64,000 bases of DNA from JAJEBT01 sp965221485 (GTDB lineage Bacteria > Pseudomonadota > Alphaproteobacteria > MPNO01 > UBA830), in assembly GCA_965221485.1 (NCBI GenBank), contig OZ244893.1, forward strand, positions 3,286,001-3,350,000. The letters run 5' to 3'. Positions 1 to 8,616 of the stretch are shown here, piece after piece; within the stretch, counting starts at the first letter, position 1, and each line of letters opens with the position of its first letter. The translations under genes were made by a program, and so were the position numbers. Under the pieces are notes generated by a model. That model searched no databases. It saw nothing but the letters and a program-made list of their open reading frames with translations, and had not been told where the DNA came from.

Positions 1-1
1 C

Positions 2-793
2 CGGAGCAGGAAGCCTCTTGTTGGTGCCGCGCCCATGAGACCCGTTCTGAAGGGTGTGGACCTTGAATTGCGTGCTGGCGAAGCTGTCGGGGTGGTTGGT
101 GAATCAGGCTCCGGCAAGACGACGCTGGGCCGGGCCCTGGTCCGGCTTCACCAGCCCACCGCCGGAACGATCCGGTTCGACGGACAGGATGTGACGGGGC
201 TTCCGGAACGCCAGCTGCGGCCGCTGAGACGCCACATGCAAATGATTTTCCAGGACCCGCTGTCCTCGCTCAATCCGCGTCGGAGGGTTGTCCACATCGT
301 AGCGGAGCCACTGCTCAGTTTCGATCTGGCGGACTCAAGGAGACAGGCCCTGGAACAGGCGTCGGGCCTTCTCCGGAAGGTTGGTCTTTCCGCAAGCCTT
401 GGCATGCGTTTCCCGCATCAGCTGTCCGGCGGGCAGAGACAGCGCGTCGGAATCGCTCGGGCAATTTCAGTCAACCCCAAATTTGTTGTGGCGGACGAGA
501 TCGTGTCCGGTCTCGATGTCTCCGTCCAGGTCCAGATTCTGGATCTACTCCGTTCCCTGCGGGCGGACATGGGGCTCGCCCTGCTGTTCATCAGCCATGA
601 TCTTTCCGTGGTCCGCACCCTGTGCACCCGTGTTCTCGTGATGCTGGAGGGTGAAGTCGTCGAGGAAGGGGCCTGCAGTGAGATCTTTGCCAGACCCCGG
701 CATCCCTACACCCGGGATCTTCTTGCTGCGATTCCGCTTCCCAGCGTGGAACCCGAATGGCTCGGCGACAGCGCAGGTTATTCGGGCAGGTAG
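2..793 (+). CDS. Oligopeptide/dipeptide ABC transporter ATPase (DppF/OppF type), 5' partial
   Basis: ATP-hydrolysing subunit of a peptide-type ABC importer, cytoplasmic face. Counting from the ATG at 35, Walker A (GESGSGKTT) is at residues 22-30, the signature LSGGQRQR near 130-137, Walker B with DE at 154-155 and the switch His in FISHDL near 188. The OppF/DppF C-terminal HPYTRDLL motif is also present. Walker A normally lies 20-30 residues further from the N terminus, and the frame is open to the window edge, so the gene very likely begins upstream and the ATG at 35 is internal. Its stop overlaps the convergent SDR gene by 16 bases. The partner permeases must lie to the left. Confidence 0.9.
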   Translation, partial: RSRKPLVGAAPMRPVLKGVDLELRAGEAVGVVGESGSGKTTLGRALVRLHQPTAGTIRFDGQDVTGLPERQLRPLRRHMQMIFQDPLSSLNPRRRVVHIVAEPLLSFDLADSRRQALEQASGLLRKVGLSASLGMRFPHQLSGGQRQRVGIARAISVNPKFVVADEIVSGLDVSVQVQILDLLRSLRADMGLALLFISHDLSVVRTLCTRVLVMLEGEVVEEGACSEIFARPRHPYTRDLLAAIPLPSVEPEWLGDSAGYSGR

Positions 794-1500
794 GCGGCGA
801 ATTCCTTTTCGATGGCCTTCGGATCGTCCAGCAGTTTCTGACGCACGTATTGCGCCATGGGGCCCGGCCAGACTTCTTCCTCGTCCTCGCTGATCGCCTG
901 AAGGATCCGGTCTGCAATATCAGCCGGGTCGGATTCGCCGTCGGGCGTCATGTCGGTGGCTATGGGGCCCGGGAGAACGCCCATGACGTGGGTATTCTGT
1001 CTGCCGAGTTCCGCCCGGATTCCGTTCGTCATCAGCAGCAGAGCCGCCTTTGATCCGCACACCGAGCCGATGGCGGGGATGGACACGCGGGCAAGAAGCG
1101 AGATCACGTTGACAATCATGCCGCCGCCGTTGGCTTTCAGCACCGGGGCAAATGCTCGACACATCCTGAGCGTACCGAGATAGTTGGTTTCCACCTCGTC
1201 GCGGGTCGCACTGATATCGGTAGCGCCGATGAGCGGCACGTTGAAGTTGCGTCCGGCGTTGTTGATCAGGAGTGTCACGTCAGCGCAACGTTCCGCTGCG
1301 GCCTCCACCTGACCGGGTTCGGTGATGTCGAGTTCGAGGGTCGTGATCCGCCCATTCTGTTCGAGATCCCGGGCGGATTCGGGGATGCGGGCAGCGGCGT
1401 AGATTTTCGCGGTACCGGCCGCATCAAGGGCGGTGACCAGGGCTCGGCCGAGGCCTCGGTTGGATCCCGTGACCAGAACGGTTGCTGACGTCAGATCCAT
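778..1500 (-). CDS. SDR-family protein lacking the catalytic tyrosine
   Basis: Rossmann-fold short-chain dehydrogenase/reductase family protein, 240 residues. The NAD(P)-binding TGSNRGLG motif is at 11-18, NNAG at 80-83, the active-site Ser region at 134 and a Lys at 151. The residue four before that Lys, normally the proton-donating Tyr of YxxxK, is Val147 (read directly as GTG). Cofactor binding looks intact but ordinary SDR chemistry is doubtful. The start has a good ribosome site (AGGAGCGA) upstream. It is the last gene of the minus-strand pair with the dienelactone hydrolase fusion, 55 bases downstream of it, and runs convergent into the ABC ATPase. Confidence 0.88.
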   Translation of the reverse strand: MDLTSATVLVTGSNRGLGRALVTALDAAGTAKIYAAARIPESARDLEQNGRITTLELDITEPGQVEAAAERCADVTLLINNAGRNFNVPLIGATDISATRDEVETNYLGTLRMCRAFAPVLKANGGGMIVNVISLLARVSIPAIGSVCGSKAALLLMTNGIRAELGRQNTHVMGVLPGPIATDMTPDGESDPADIADRILQAISEDEEEVWPGPMAQYVRQKLLDDPKAIEKEFAAYLPE

Positions 1501-1555
1501 GAGCTCGCTCCTGTTTGCACAGGGAGGTGAAGCCCCCTGTCCCGTTCCATCCCGT

Positions 1556-2800
1556 TCATTTGCCGTCCGCCGGGGCGGACTCGGCCCACCGTTTCATCAG
1601 GCCGTTCGAGGGGACGCTGGATGCATCCATCATCTTGCGCGCGACATCATGGCCTGCGATGGGCAGGCCCGTCGTATCGAGCAATCCGATTTGCGCCAGA
1701 ACCGATGCCTGATCCCAATAGATGTGTTCATGGTAGAGTTTGCCGCCCCGGAAGTTGATGATGGCGACCACCGGAATCTCCACGTATTTTCCGGTTGGTT
1801 CTATGCCCGGCAGCATCCAGTCGATTTCCCGGGTGTGGGTGAAGCAGAACAGGATTTCGTCGACCACCCGGTCGGCGCCGATGGTCCGGGACACGGGAAC
1901 GAGTTTCGTGTCCTCCGGATTGGCGTGCACGAAATGGTTGAGATAGAACCGGTGCAGTTCCTTGTAACCGACGCCACCGGTCATGGTCGGAATGTGATTG
2001 ACGTAGGGTTGATCGACCATGGTTTCCATGGTGGCATCGACATCGCGGGTGATGAATTCGTATTCGCAATGCTTGTCCCAGAGGTGGCTCAGGTCGTAAT
2101 TCGGTCCCAGCGTCTTGCGCAGTATCGCGATCGTCCGGGTATGGGCCATTGATGCCGAAGGGCGGTCAAATATGTCGCGGTCCCGATTGTAGAATCCGTG
2201 GTCCGCTCCGGGATAGGAGTGGATCTCGACATCGTCGCGATCGGCAAAGGCGGCCTTCAGGGCTTCAACGCCTTCCGGCGGCATCCACTGGTCCAGTTCC
2301 GGGCAATGAAACAGCATCGGACACTCGATGTCCCCGGCCTGGTCGAGCAGGTCCGGGAGCCCGACGCCGTAAAAGGACACGGCTACAGCCGGATCAAGTC
2401 TGGCCGCCGTGAGATAGGCAAGCTTTCCGCCGAGGCAAAAGCCGAGATATCCGATCCGTCCGTTACATTCGGCCCGGCCCGCAAGACTGTCCATGGCGGC
2501 TCCGATATCGTCAATCGCCTTGTCGAGATCGAACTGACCGAAATATCCGAAGGCCTTTTCAAAATCTTCCTCCGAGTAGGTCAATTCGATCCCGGGCTCG
2601 ATTCGCCAGAACATGTCGGGTACCAGAACAGTGAAGCCTTCCTCCGCGAAATAATCTGCTGTCCGTCGCATGGTCGGGTTCACACCGAAGATTTCCTGGC
2701 CCAGAATCAGCCCCGGCCCCGCTCCGCTCTCGGGGACTGCGAGATATCCCTTGAAGGTCCCGCCGTCCCGGGAAGCGATGTCGATCATTTTGCCTGCCAT
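1556..2800 (-). CDS. Dienelactone hydrolase fused to a SnoaL-like domain
   Basis: 414-residue two-domain protein. Residues 1-230 are a dienelactone hydrolase (carboxymethylenebutenolidase family) with the family triad visible as Cys122 (GFCLGG), Asp170 and His201 (ADHGF), plus the conserved Glu36 in GQEIFG. Residues about 235-395 form a SnoaL/NTF2-like domain, a fold often used as a small-ligand cup. The hydrolase family opens lactones such as dienelactones in aromatic ring-fission pathways; the actual substrate is unknown. The ATG at 2800 begins the domain exactly; upstream in-frame sequence lacks family character. Probably cytoplasmic. An SDR gene follows on the same strand. Confidence 0.88.
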   Translation of the reverse strand: MAGKMIDIASRDGGTFKGYLAVPESGAGPGLILGQEIFGVNPTMRRTADYFAEEGFTVLVPDMFWRIEPGIELTYSEEDFEKAFGYFGQFDLDKAIDDIGAAMDSLAGRAECNGRIGYLGFCLGGKLAYLTAARLDPAVAVSFYGVGLPDLLDQAGDIECPMLFHCPELDQWMPPEGVEALKAAFADRDDVEIHSYPGADHGFYNRDRDIFDRPSASMAHTRTIAILRKTLGPNYDLSHLWDKHCEYEFITRDVDATMETMVDQPYVNHIPTMTGGVGYKELHRFYLNHFVHANPEDTKLVPVSRTIGADRVVDEILFCFTHTREIDWMLPGIEPTGKYVEIPVVAIINFRGGKLYHEHIYWDQASVLAQIGLLDTTGLPIAGHDVARKMMDASSVPSNGLMKRWAESAPADGK

Positions 2801-3471
2801 GTCCCAGCGCCTCGGATTTTTTCCAAAGGGGGCCAAATATAACGACCGCACGAAGGAAGTAAATTGCGTTACGGCGTGCCGGTCTGCCAACCGGCACTGA
2901 TGTCGGTTGCAGCGGGACGGTGCCAGTGGCCTGTATTCGGCCCGGAAACCCGGGAGGCCGTAGCGAAGCGAGGGTGGAGACCAGGCGATGACAACCACCC
3001 TGTCCGGCGCTTCTGACCACTTGCTGCCGGAACGGTATCGTGCCTTTTCACGACAGGAGCGCTTCCTTCTGCGGCGATGTGCTGCAGCGGGAGAGCCTTG
3101 AACCGGGCGAAGACTTCTCAAACCTGGCTCACGCGAGCCGGCCGGCAGCAACACCGTCGGGAAGGGGACCGGACAATATGGAGACCACGGGGGCGCTCCT
3201 TGTGCTCGGGGTCGAGCCGTATCAGGGAGCAGGTTCGGATTTCGCAGGAGCCACTTGTGCGTTCCGGGTCCGGGAGACCGAGTTGTTGCCCTTGCGAGCC
3301 TTCCTGCACGGCAACCCGCCCATCCGTACCTCCCGGACCGACTTTGGGGTCATTGATCCGGTCTCGTGACCGGTCAGGGATTTCGGATCGCGCAACAGAC
3401 TCTTCAGGCGTCCGGATCGGGTGTGCGGCGGGGCGGCCATGGCCCCCGGTGCGGGCCGGTGACCGGCCGGC
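2801..3471 (-). other. Intergenic region without a convincing gene
   Basis: About 670 bases between the PPK2 stop and the hydrolase-fusion start. Several open frames cross it on both strands but none has a recognisable domain or ribosome site. A short GC hairpin (ggccgg, loop tga, ccggcc, 3454-3468) lies just past the PPK2 stop without a T-run, so it is at best a weak terminator. The hydrolase promoter should lie in the left part. Confidence 0.5.
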
Positions 3472-4365
3472 TCAGCCCGCCGGATCTCCATAGTGGTCGG
3501 GAACCAGGGTCTGGTCGTCCATGGGCGGGCGGGTGTAATCGGTGGGAGCCGGTCGCGGCGGCAGCGACACCGGATTTCGGGGGACGGGCTGGTAGGGCAG
3601 GATCGAAAGCAGATGGCGAATACAGTTCAGGCGCGCCTTCTTCTTGTCATCCGCATCCACGACATACCAGGGCGCTTCCTCAATATCCGTGCAGGCGAAC
3701 ATGTCGTCCTTGGCCCGGGAATAATCGATCCAGCGGTTGCGTGACTCGATGTCCATGGGGCTGAGTTTCCAGCGTTTCGTTGGATCCCGCATTCGCTTCT
3801 GGAACCGTCGTTCCTGTTCCTCGTCGCTTACGGAGAACCAGTACTTGACAAGCCTGATACCGGCCCCGGCCAGCATGCGTTCGAACACCGGGCATGAATC
3901 AAGGAATTCACGGTATTCCTGGTCGGTACAGAAACCCATGACCCGTTCGACGCCGGCGCGGTTGTACCAGCTGCGATCGAACAGGACGATTTCACCGGCA
4001 CAGGGAAGATGCGCCACATATCGCTGGAAGTACCATTGGGTCCGTTCCTGTTCGGTAGGGGCCTGGAGCGCCACCACCCTGCATCCGCGGGGATTCAGAC
4101 CCTCGACAATTCGCTTGATGACGCCGCCCTTTCCGGCCGCATCGCGGCCCTCGAATATGACCACGAGCCTGTAGCCCTCATGAATGACCCATTCCTGAAG
4201 CCGGACCAGCTCGACCCTGTATTTGTCGATCTCCGTCCGGTAGAGCTTCGCGCTCATCCTCTTGCGACCCGTTTCAGAAACCGGTGGACGGGACGTCCGG
4301 GAGGGTACCTCGACCTGCCGTTCCGGAGCTTCGCTGTTGCCTGAATTCATCCTTGCCGTCTTCAT
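3472..4365 (-). CDS. ppk2: Polyphosphate kinase 2 (class I PPK2)
   Basis: Single-domain PPK2 of 297 residues, which transfers phosphate between polyphosphate and nucleoside diphosphates. The P-loop FEGRDAAGKGG is at 71-81, the Walker B region with LFDRSWYNRAG at 128-138, and the lid-region basic residues follow (KRMRDPTKRWKLS). The length fits one-domain class I enzymes. The first 40 residues are basic and poorly conserved, so translation could begin at Met37 (MSAKLY, 4257), which has AAGAGG directly before it. Monocistronic, with no exopolyphosphatase or PPK1 nearby. Cytoplasmic; likely role in nucleotide supply or stress, inferred from the family. Confidence 0.93.
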   Translation of the reverse strand: MKTARMNSGNSEAPERQVEVPSRTSRPPVSETGRKRMSAKLYRTEIDKYRVELVRLQEWVIHEGYRLVVIFEGRDAAGKGGVIKRIVEGLNPRGCRVVALQAPTEQERTQWYFQRYVAHLPCAGEIVLFDRSWYNRAGVERVMGFCTDQEYREFLDSCPVFERMLAGAGIRLVKYWFSVSDEEQERRFQKRMRDPTKRWKLSPMDIESRNRWIDYSRAKDDMFACTDIEEAPWYVVDADDKKKARLNCIRHLLSILPYQPVPRNPVSLPPRPAPTDYTRPPMDDQTLVPDHYGDPAG

Positions 4366-4723
4366 TGCCGACGCCGGCCGTGACCAGAGAGGGAATCGGG
4401 CCGACGGAACCAGACGACAGCTTAGCGATCTCCCGGCATTACTGCGACTGTCTTTCGGCGGACGACGGGTTCGCCGACTGCAGCGGCCCTGTTTATGGCA
4501 GGTGATATGTCGGGACCCAAAAAGACCTCGGGGTCAAGGAGAGTCTGGATGCGTCGGCCGGGGCAGGCACAGGGGACGGGGTTGATGGCTTTCGAGGTGG
4601 TTTGCAATCGCACCCTTCGGGGTCGTTAGTCTGAAGGCCTTCACGACTGCCGTCAGGCCGATCCGGCCCGACAGCGATTTCGTCGTGAACCGGTCCCGCA
4701 ACTTCCAATCCGAGCGGTGGGGC
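4366..4723. other. Intergenic region, nothing recognised
   Basis: About 360 bases between the PPK2 start and the end of the luciferase-like monooxygenase gene. It must hold the PPK2 promoter and the end of the upstream operon. I see no strong hairpin with a T-run and no small gene with a plausible ribosome site. Confidence 0.45.
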
Positions 4724-5896
4724 TCAGGCAACCCTGCGCCGTTCGGCAGATCGGTCGCCGAGCGCCTGCAGCGCCGGCATGACCCCTGTGGCGAACCGCT
4801 CCATGCTGGCATCGGTCAGCTCCGCCGACAGGGTGCCGAACTGCAGCAGAGCAATCAGATTGCCGAAGCCCATGTCGCGGTAGTAGGCGATCATGCGGTC
4901 GCGCACCGTAGCGGCGCTGCCGCAGACCATCATGCCCATCTCCATCGCGGGCTCGATGGCCAGATCGCCCAGCATGCTCTTCTTGGCTGCGGCGATCCGC
5001 TTCATGGATTCGCGAGAGGTATAGCCGGGCGGCAGCAGGAATTCGATCGGCATCCGGGCGAAGCAGTTGCGGAAATTCTCGAAATGGGGCTTCGCTTCTG
5101 CTACCGCACTCTCGTCGGTCTCGCCGACATAGATCGGCACTGCCCAGCCGAGCTGGCTGTCGCGCGCGGCATAGCCGTATTCCCTGGCCCGGTCCCGATA
5201 GAGATCCAGATATTTCTTGACCGCGGCGGCCGGGCTGAAGGTTTGCAAATAGGTGTAGCGTCGGTCGGGATGGGCGGCAAAATCGATGGTTTCCTGGCTG
5301 CCCTGGGACGGAATCCAGATCGGCGGATGGGGCTGCTGGTAGGGGCGCGGCCAGGTGTTCACATAGCGGTGCCGGTAGTGCTTGCCGGAGAATTCGAAGG
5401 GGCCGGTCTCGGTCCAGGCCCGGATGATGAGGTCGTGGGCCTCGTGGAAGCGCTCGTGGCTCGACGTCGGATCGACGCCAAACACGTGATATTCCGCGCC
5501 GATGCCGCGCACGAAGCCGGTAATCAGGCGGCCGCGGGTGAGTGTATCGATCATCGCGTGCTCCTCGGCCAGCGTCAGCGGATGCTGACGCAGCGGCAGC
5601 GCGCTGCCGAGGATGCAGATCTTCACCCGGTGGGTGCGGCGAGCGAGCGAAGACGCCATGACGATGGGTGATGGCATCATGCCATAGGCGGTCTGGTGGT
5701 GCTCGTTCACGCCGATGCCGTCGAACCCCAGTTCCTCGGCCCGTTCGAGCTGGTCCAGATACCGCTCGTAGAGCATGGCGCCCTTCTCCGGATCGTACAG
5801 CCGGTTTGAAAGCTTGACCCAGGACGTACCGACTTTCCTGACCTCATCGAGATCGACTTCCGCATAGGGCATCAGATGGAAGAAGAAGACCTTCAT
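4724..5896 (-). CDS. LLM-class flavin-dependent monooxygenase
   Basis: 390-residue bacterial-luciferase-like (PF00296-type) TIM-barrel monooxygenase using reduced flavin and oxygen. Family features are the N-terminal beta strand MKVFFFHLMPY, the GVNEHHQT segment near 62-70, the TRGRLITGFVRG stretch and the HPPIWIPSQ region. It starts three bases after the stop of the alpha/beta hydrolase gene and has GGGAG before the ATG. It is the last gene of a five-gene minus-strand operon (SDR, SDR, Rieske, hydrolase, LLM). The family includes limonene, alkane-sulfonate and cyclic-ketone oxygenases; the substrate here cannot be read. No dedicated flavin reductase is nearby. Confidence 0.9.
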   Translation of the reverse strand: MKVFFFHLMPYAEVDLDEVRKVGTSWVKLSNRLYDPEKGAMLYERYLDQLERAEELGFDGIGVNEHHQTAYGMMPSPIVMASSLARRTHRVKICILGSALPLRQHPLTLAEEHAMIDTLTRGRLITGFVRGIGAEYHVFGVDPTSSHERFHEAHDLIIRAWTETGPFEFSGKHYRHRYVNTWPRPYQQPHPPIWIPSQGSQETIDFAAHPDRRYTYLQTFSPAAAVKKYLDLYRDRAREYGYAARDSQLGWAVPIYVGETDESAVAEAKPHFENFRNCFARMPIEFLLPPGYTSRESMKRIAAAKKSMLGDLAIEPAMEMGMMVCGSAATVRDRMIAYYRDMGFGNLIALLQFGTLSAELTDASMERFATGVMPALQALGDRSAERRRVA

Positions 5897-5899
5897 GGG

Positions 5900-6673
5900 T
5901 TACGCTCCCTGTGCATGGGCCCTGATGGCGTCGACCAGGGCGTCTGCCTGCTCGATATGCAGGAAATGGCCGGCGTCGGGCACGATCGTGATGCTGGCGC
6001 CCGAGATCGCCGCCGCGATGGCGGCGGCATGATCGGCCGACAGGATATTGTCATGCGCGCCCCAGACAATATGCGTCGGCACGTCAATCCGGTGCAGCCA
6101 TTTCGGCAGATGGGGGTCGTGCAATCGCGGTTCCCAGGCCAGGCGGGCGAAGGACGACCGGTTCTTGAGCCAGGTATCGTCTGCCTCGACCGCTTCGGGC
6201 AGCTGGGCGATGGCGGTCTCGGCGAACGTCGGGTTGTGGAAACCCTGCCGGAAGGTTTCCTCTGGCGACCATGCGAAGGGGTCGCCGGTCGCCAGTCCGG
6301 GGACGTGTACGCCGGCGGGGCAGATGAGGGTCAGGCTGGCCAGCCGGTCCGTACTGCGGACTGCGACTTCCATTGCGATCCAGCCGCCCAGTGACATGCC
6401 GACCAGATGAACGCCGGACAGGTCGAGCTGCTTCAGGAAATCAAGATAGAAATAGGCGACATCGTGGATGTTGTCGAGCCAGTCCGGCTCATCCGACCCG
6501 CCGAAGCCGGGATGCTCCGGTGCGATCGTGTCATAGTGTTCGGCAAGTCGGGTCATGAACGGCAGCTCGACGCTGCCGCCCCCGGCGCCGTGCAGGAACA
6601 GGAGTGGAGGTCCGCTGCCGCCGCGCAGCAGGCTGACGCTGCAGTCACGGACGGTTTCTGTCGTTTTCTGCAA
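5900..6673 (-). CDS. Alpha/beta hydrolase (meta-cleavage-hydrolase-like)
   Basis: Alpha/beta-hydrolase of about 257 residues. The oxyanion HGAGGG motif is at about 28-33, the nucleophile elbow GMSLGG follows near 92-97, the acid lies in VWGAHDNIL and the catalytic His in DAGHFLH near the C terminus. Overall it resembles C-C bond hydrolases of ring-cleavage pathways and similar esterases. The chosen start is TTG at 6673, with GAGG eight bases upstream; a GTG at 6682 is also in frame but overlaps that ribosome site. It lies 67 bases after the Rieske stop and three before the LLM gene, so the pair is probably co-transcribed and works on one substrate. Confidence 0.88.
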   Translation of the reverse strand: MQKTTETVRDCSVSLLRGGSGPPLLFLHGAGGGSVELPFMTRLAEHYDTIAPEHPGFGGSDEPDWLDNIHDVAYFYLDFLKQLDLSGVHLVGMSLGGWIAMEVAVRSTDRLASLTLICPAGVHVPGLATGDPFAWSPEETFRQGFHNPTFAETAIAQLPEAVEADDTWLKNRSSFARLAWEPRLHDPHLPKWLHRIDVPTHIVWGAHDNILSADHAAAIAAAISGASITIVPDAGHFLHIEQADALVDAIRAHAQGA

Positions 6674-6740
6674 TCCCGTCACCTCTACGTATCAATGGCC
6701 GGGGCCGTACAGGAAAGATGCACCGGACCGGCGGCAGACC

Positions 6741-7781
6741 CTATTCGGCGGCGATGGATACGGGCGTCTCCGCCGCGATCGCCCCGTCGATCTGGCGACG
6801 GACATGCAGCAGCGCCCGGTCCACCTCGAGCGGCAGCATCTGTGCTTCGGGGTCGAGATCGACGATGAGCTGCTGCGCCTCGATCATGTCCTTGTCCTCG
6901 TGAAAGGCGTTGACAATGACACTGAGCATCTGCTGGTCGAGCCCTTCGACATCGAGGCCGAAATCCCGGGGCTGGCAGAAATGGTAGTGGCAGGACTTCT
7001 CCGTCTCGGGGGTCAGCGCTGACAGATGGCGGAACTGGATCGCGTTCCGCCGGTCGCCGGTGTGGCCGCCCTCGCCCATCGGTGCCATGCCAAAATCGGC
7101 AACCAGGCAATTGCCGCGGATATGGAAATCGTAGATGCTCCAGCGATCGACATTTCCGGCAAAGTTGCCATAGGCCGCGAAGGCCGGCGTTGGCGGCGTG
7201 TCTGCGGTCGTGTTTTCGATATGCAGGCCAAATTCGGTGTGCGTGATCCTGGGCCGCTGCTCGGCATAGCTGGCAGTACCGATGGTTTTCTCGTGCAGAT
7301 AGGGCAGATGCGAGAAGTCGAGAAAATTGTCGACGACCAGCCGGTAGTCGGATTTGTAATGAAGATAGCCGCCCTCATAGGGCCAGGCCGGATCGTCGAG
7401 ATAGGGCCAGTCGATGATATCTGCGGGATCGGCCAGCGCCTCGTCGCCCATCCAGATCCAGATCAGATTCTGCTGTTCGACAACGGGATAACGACGTACC
7501 CGGTAGCGTTCCGAAATCCGCGCCTTGCCCGGAATCTCGATGCAGGCACCGCTCGGGTCGAACATGAGTCCGTGATACATGCAGCGCAAATTATCGCCTT
7601 CGAGCCGACCGCGCGAAAGCGGTGCGAAGCGGTGGCAGCACCGGTCCTCGAGGGCCGCAATCGTGCCGTCCTCCGTGCGGTAGAGAACGACCGGCTCACC
7701 CAGGAAAATCCGCGCATAGAGTTCGCCAGCCTCGATCTGGTCGGCCCAGGCCGCGATATACCATGCATTTCTGATCCACAT
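6741..7781 (-). CDS. Rieske mononuclear-iron oxygenase (vanillate-demethylase-like)
   Basis: 346-residue oxygenase component of a Rieske non-haem iron oxygenase of the VanA/PobA type, without a beta subunit. [2Fe-2S] ligands are Cys48, His50, Cys67 and His70. The mononuclear iron motif is DFSHLPYLH, giving two His, with the acidic ligand expected near the C terminus. The ATG at 7781 has GAGGGAGACAG upstream and matches the family N terminus (MWIRNAWYIAAW). Relatives demethylate methoxy-aromatics or hydroxylate rings. It needs an electron-transfer reductase, and none is present in this window. Third gene of the SDR-SDR-Rieske-hydrolase-LLM operon. Confidence 0.93.
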   Translation of the reverse strand: MWIRNAWYIAAWADQIEAGELYARIFLGEPVVLYRTEDGTIAALEDRCCHRFAPLSRGRLEGDNLRCMYHGLMFDPSGACIEIPGKARISERYRVRRYPVVEQQNLIWIWMGDEALADPADIIDWPYLDDPAWPYEGGYLHYKSDYRLVVDNFLDFSHLPYLHEKTIGTASYAEQRPRITHTEFGLHIENTTADTPPTPAFAAYGNFAGNVDRWSIYDFHIRGNCLVADFGMAPMGEGGHTGDRRNAIQFRHLSALTPETEKSCHYHFCQPRDFGLDVEGLDQQMLSVIVNAFHEDKDMIEAQQLIVDLDPEAQMLPLEVDRALLHVRRQIDGAIAAETPVSIAAE

Positions 7782-7824
7782 GCTTCTGTCTCCCTCTCGA
7801 TAGCCGCGTGCCCGCGCCCGCCGG

Positions 7825-8616
7825 TCAGCCCGCCGTGCAGCCGCCATCTATGGGAATGGCGGTTCCGGTGATGAAGCTGCTGGCGGGCGAGGCAAGCAGC
7901 AGGGCGAGGCCCTGCAGTTCCGTCGTATCCGCGATCCGGCCCATCGGTACCATGGTGCTGAAGGCGGCCACGATTTCGGGATCGTTGAGCCGCCCGTTCG
8001 CGATGTTGGTAAAAAACGGGCCCGGCGCTATGGCGTTGACGGTGACATTGTGTGGCGCCAGCTCGAGTGCCGCCTGGCGCACAAGGCCAACGACAGCGGT
8101 CTTCGTCGCAACATAGGCATAGCCGACCATGGTCTCGGCCTTGAGTCCGGCAATCGACGCCGTCACAACAATACGGCCGGACTTTTGCCGTTTCATGTGG
8201 CGGGCGGCCGCCTGGACGGTGGCGAAAACGGAGGTCAGGTTGACCTGCACGACCTCGTCCCACTTCGCCGGATCGACCGCGTCGATCTTTCCCGCGTCGG
8301 TCAGGTAGCCAGGCCCTGCGCTGATGCCGGCATTGGCGAACACGGCGTCAAGCCGGCCGTGGTTTTCGACGGCTTCGTCAATTGCAGTGCGCAGGGCGGC
8401 AAGATCCGCCACGTCGAGGACGATGCCCTCGACGGAAGTGCCGGCAGCCGCGAGGCGGCCGGTCTGCCGTTCCAGTGTACCGGAATCGATGTCCGCCATG
8501 ACGACATGGGCGCCGTTGTCGGCCATTGCCTCGGCCATGGCGAGGCCAAGGCCGCTCGCCGCGCCGGTGACGAAGGCGACATGGCCGGATACGTCGAACA
8601 GGTCCGCCGCCTTCAC
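7825..8616 (-). CDS. SDR-family NAD(P)-dependent oxidoreductase
   Basis: 263-residue classical SDR. The cofactor motif TGAASGLG is at 17-24, NAG of the ANAGISAG stretch follows, and the active site has Ser in VTASIAG with the intact YVATK tetrad. A C-terminal IDGGCTAG stretch is typical of classical members. The start is GTG at 8616, which overlaps the TGA of the preceding SDR gene as GTGA, a strong sign of translational coupling. Such enzymes oxidise or reduce alcohol/ketone groups; here it presumably handles an intermediate of the Rieske/LLM pathway downstream. Confidence 0.92.
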   Translation of the reverse strand: MKAADLFDVSGHVAFVTGAASGLGLAMAEAMADNGAHVVMADIDSGTLERQTGRLAAAGTSVEGIVLDVADLAALRTAIDEAVENHGRLDAVFANAGISAGPGYLTDAGKIDAVDPAKWDEVVQVNLTSVFATVQAAARHMKRQKSGRIVVTASIAGLKAETMVGYAYVATKTAVVGLVRQAALELAPHNVTVNAIAPGPFFTNIANGRLNDPEIVAAFSTMVPMGRIADTTELQGLALLLASPASSFITGTAIPIDGGCTAG

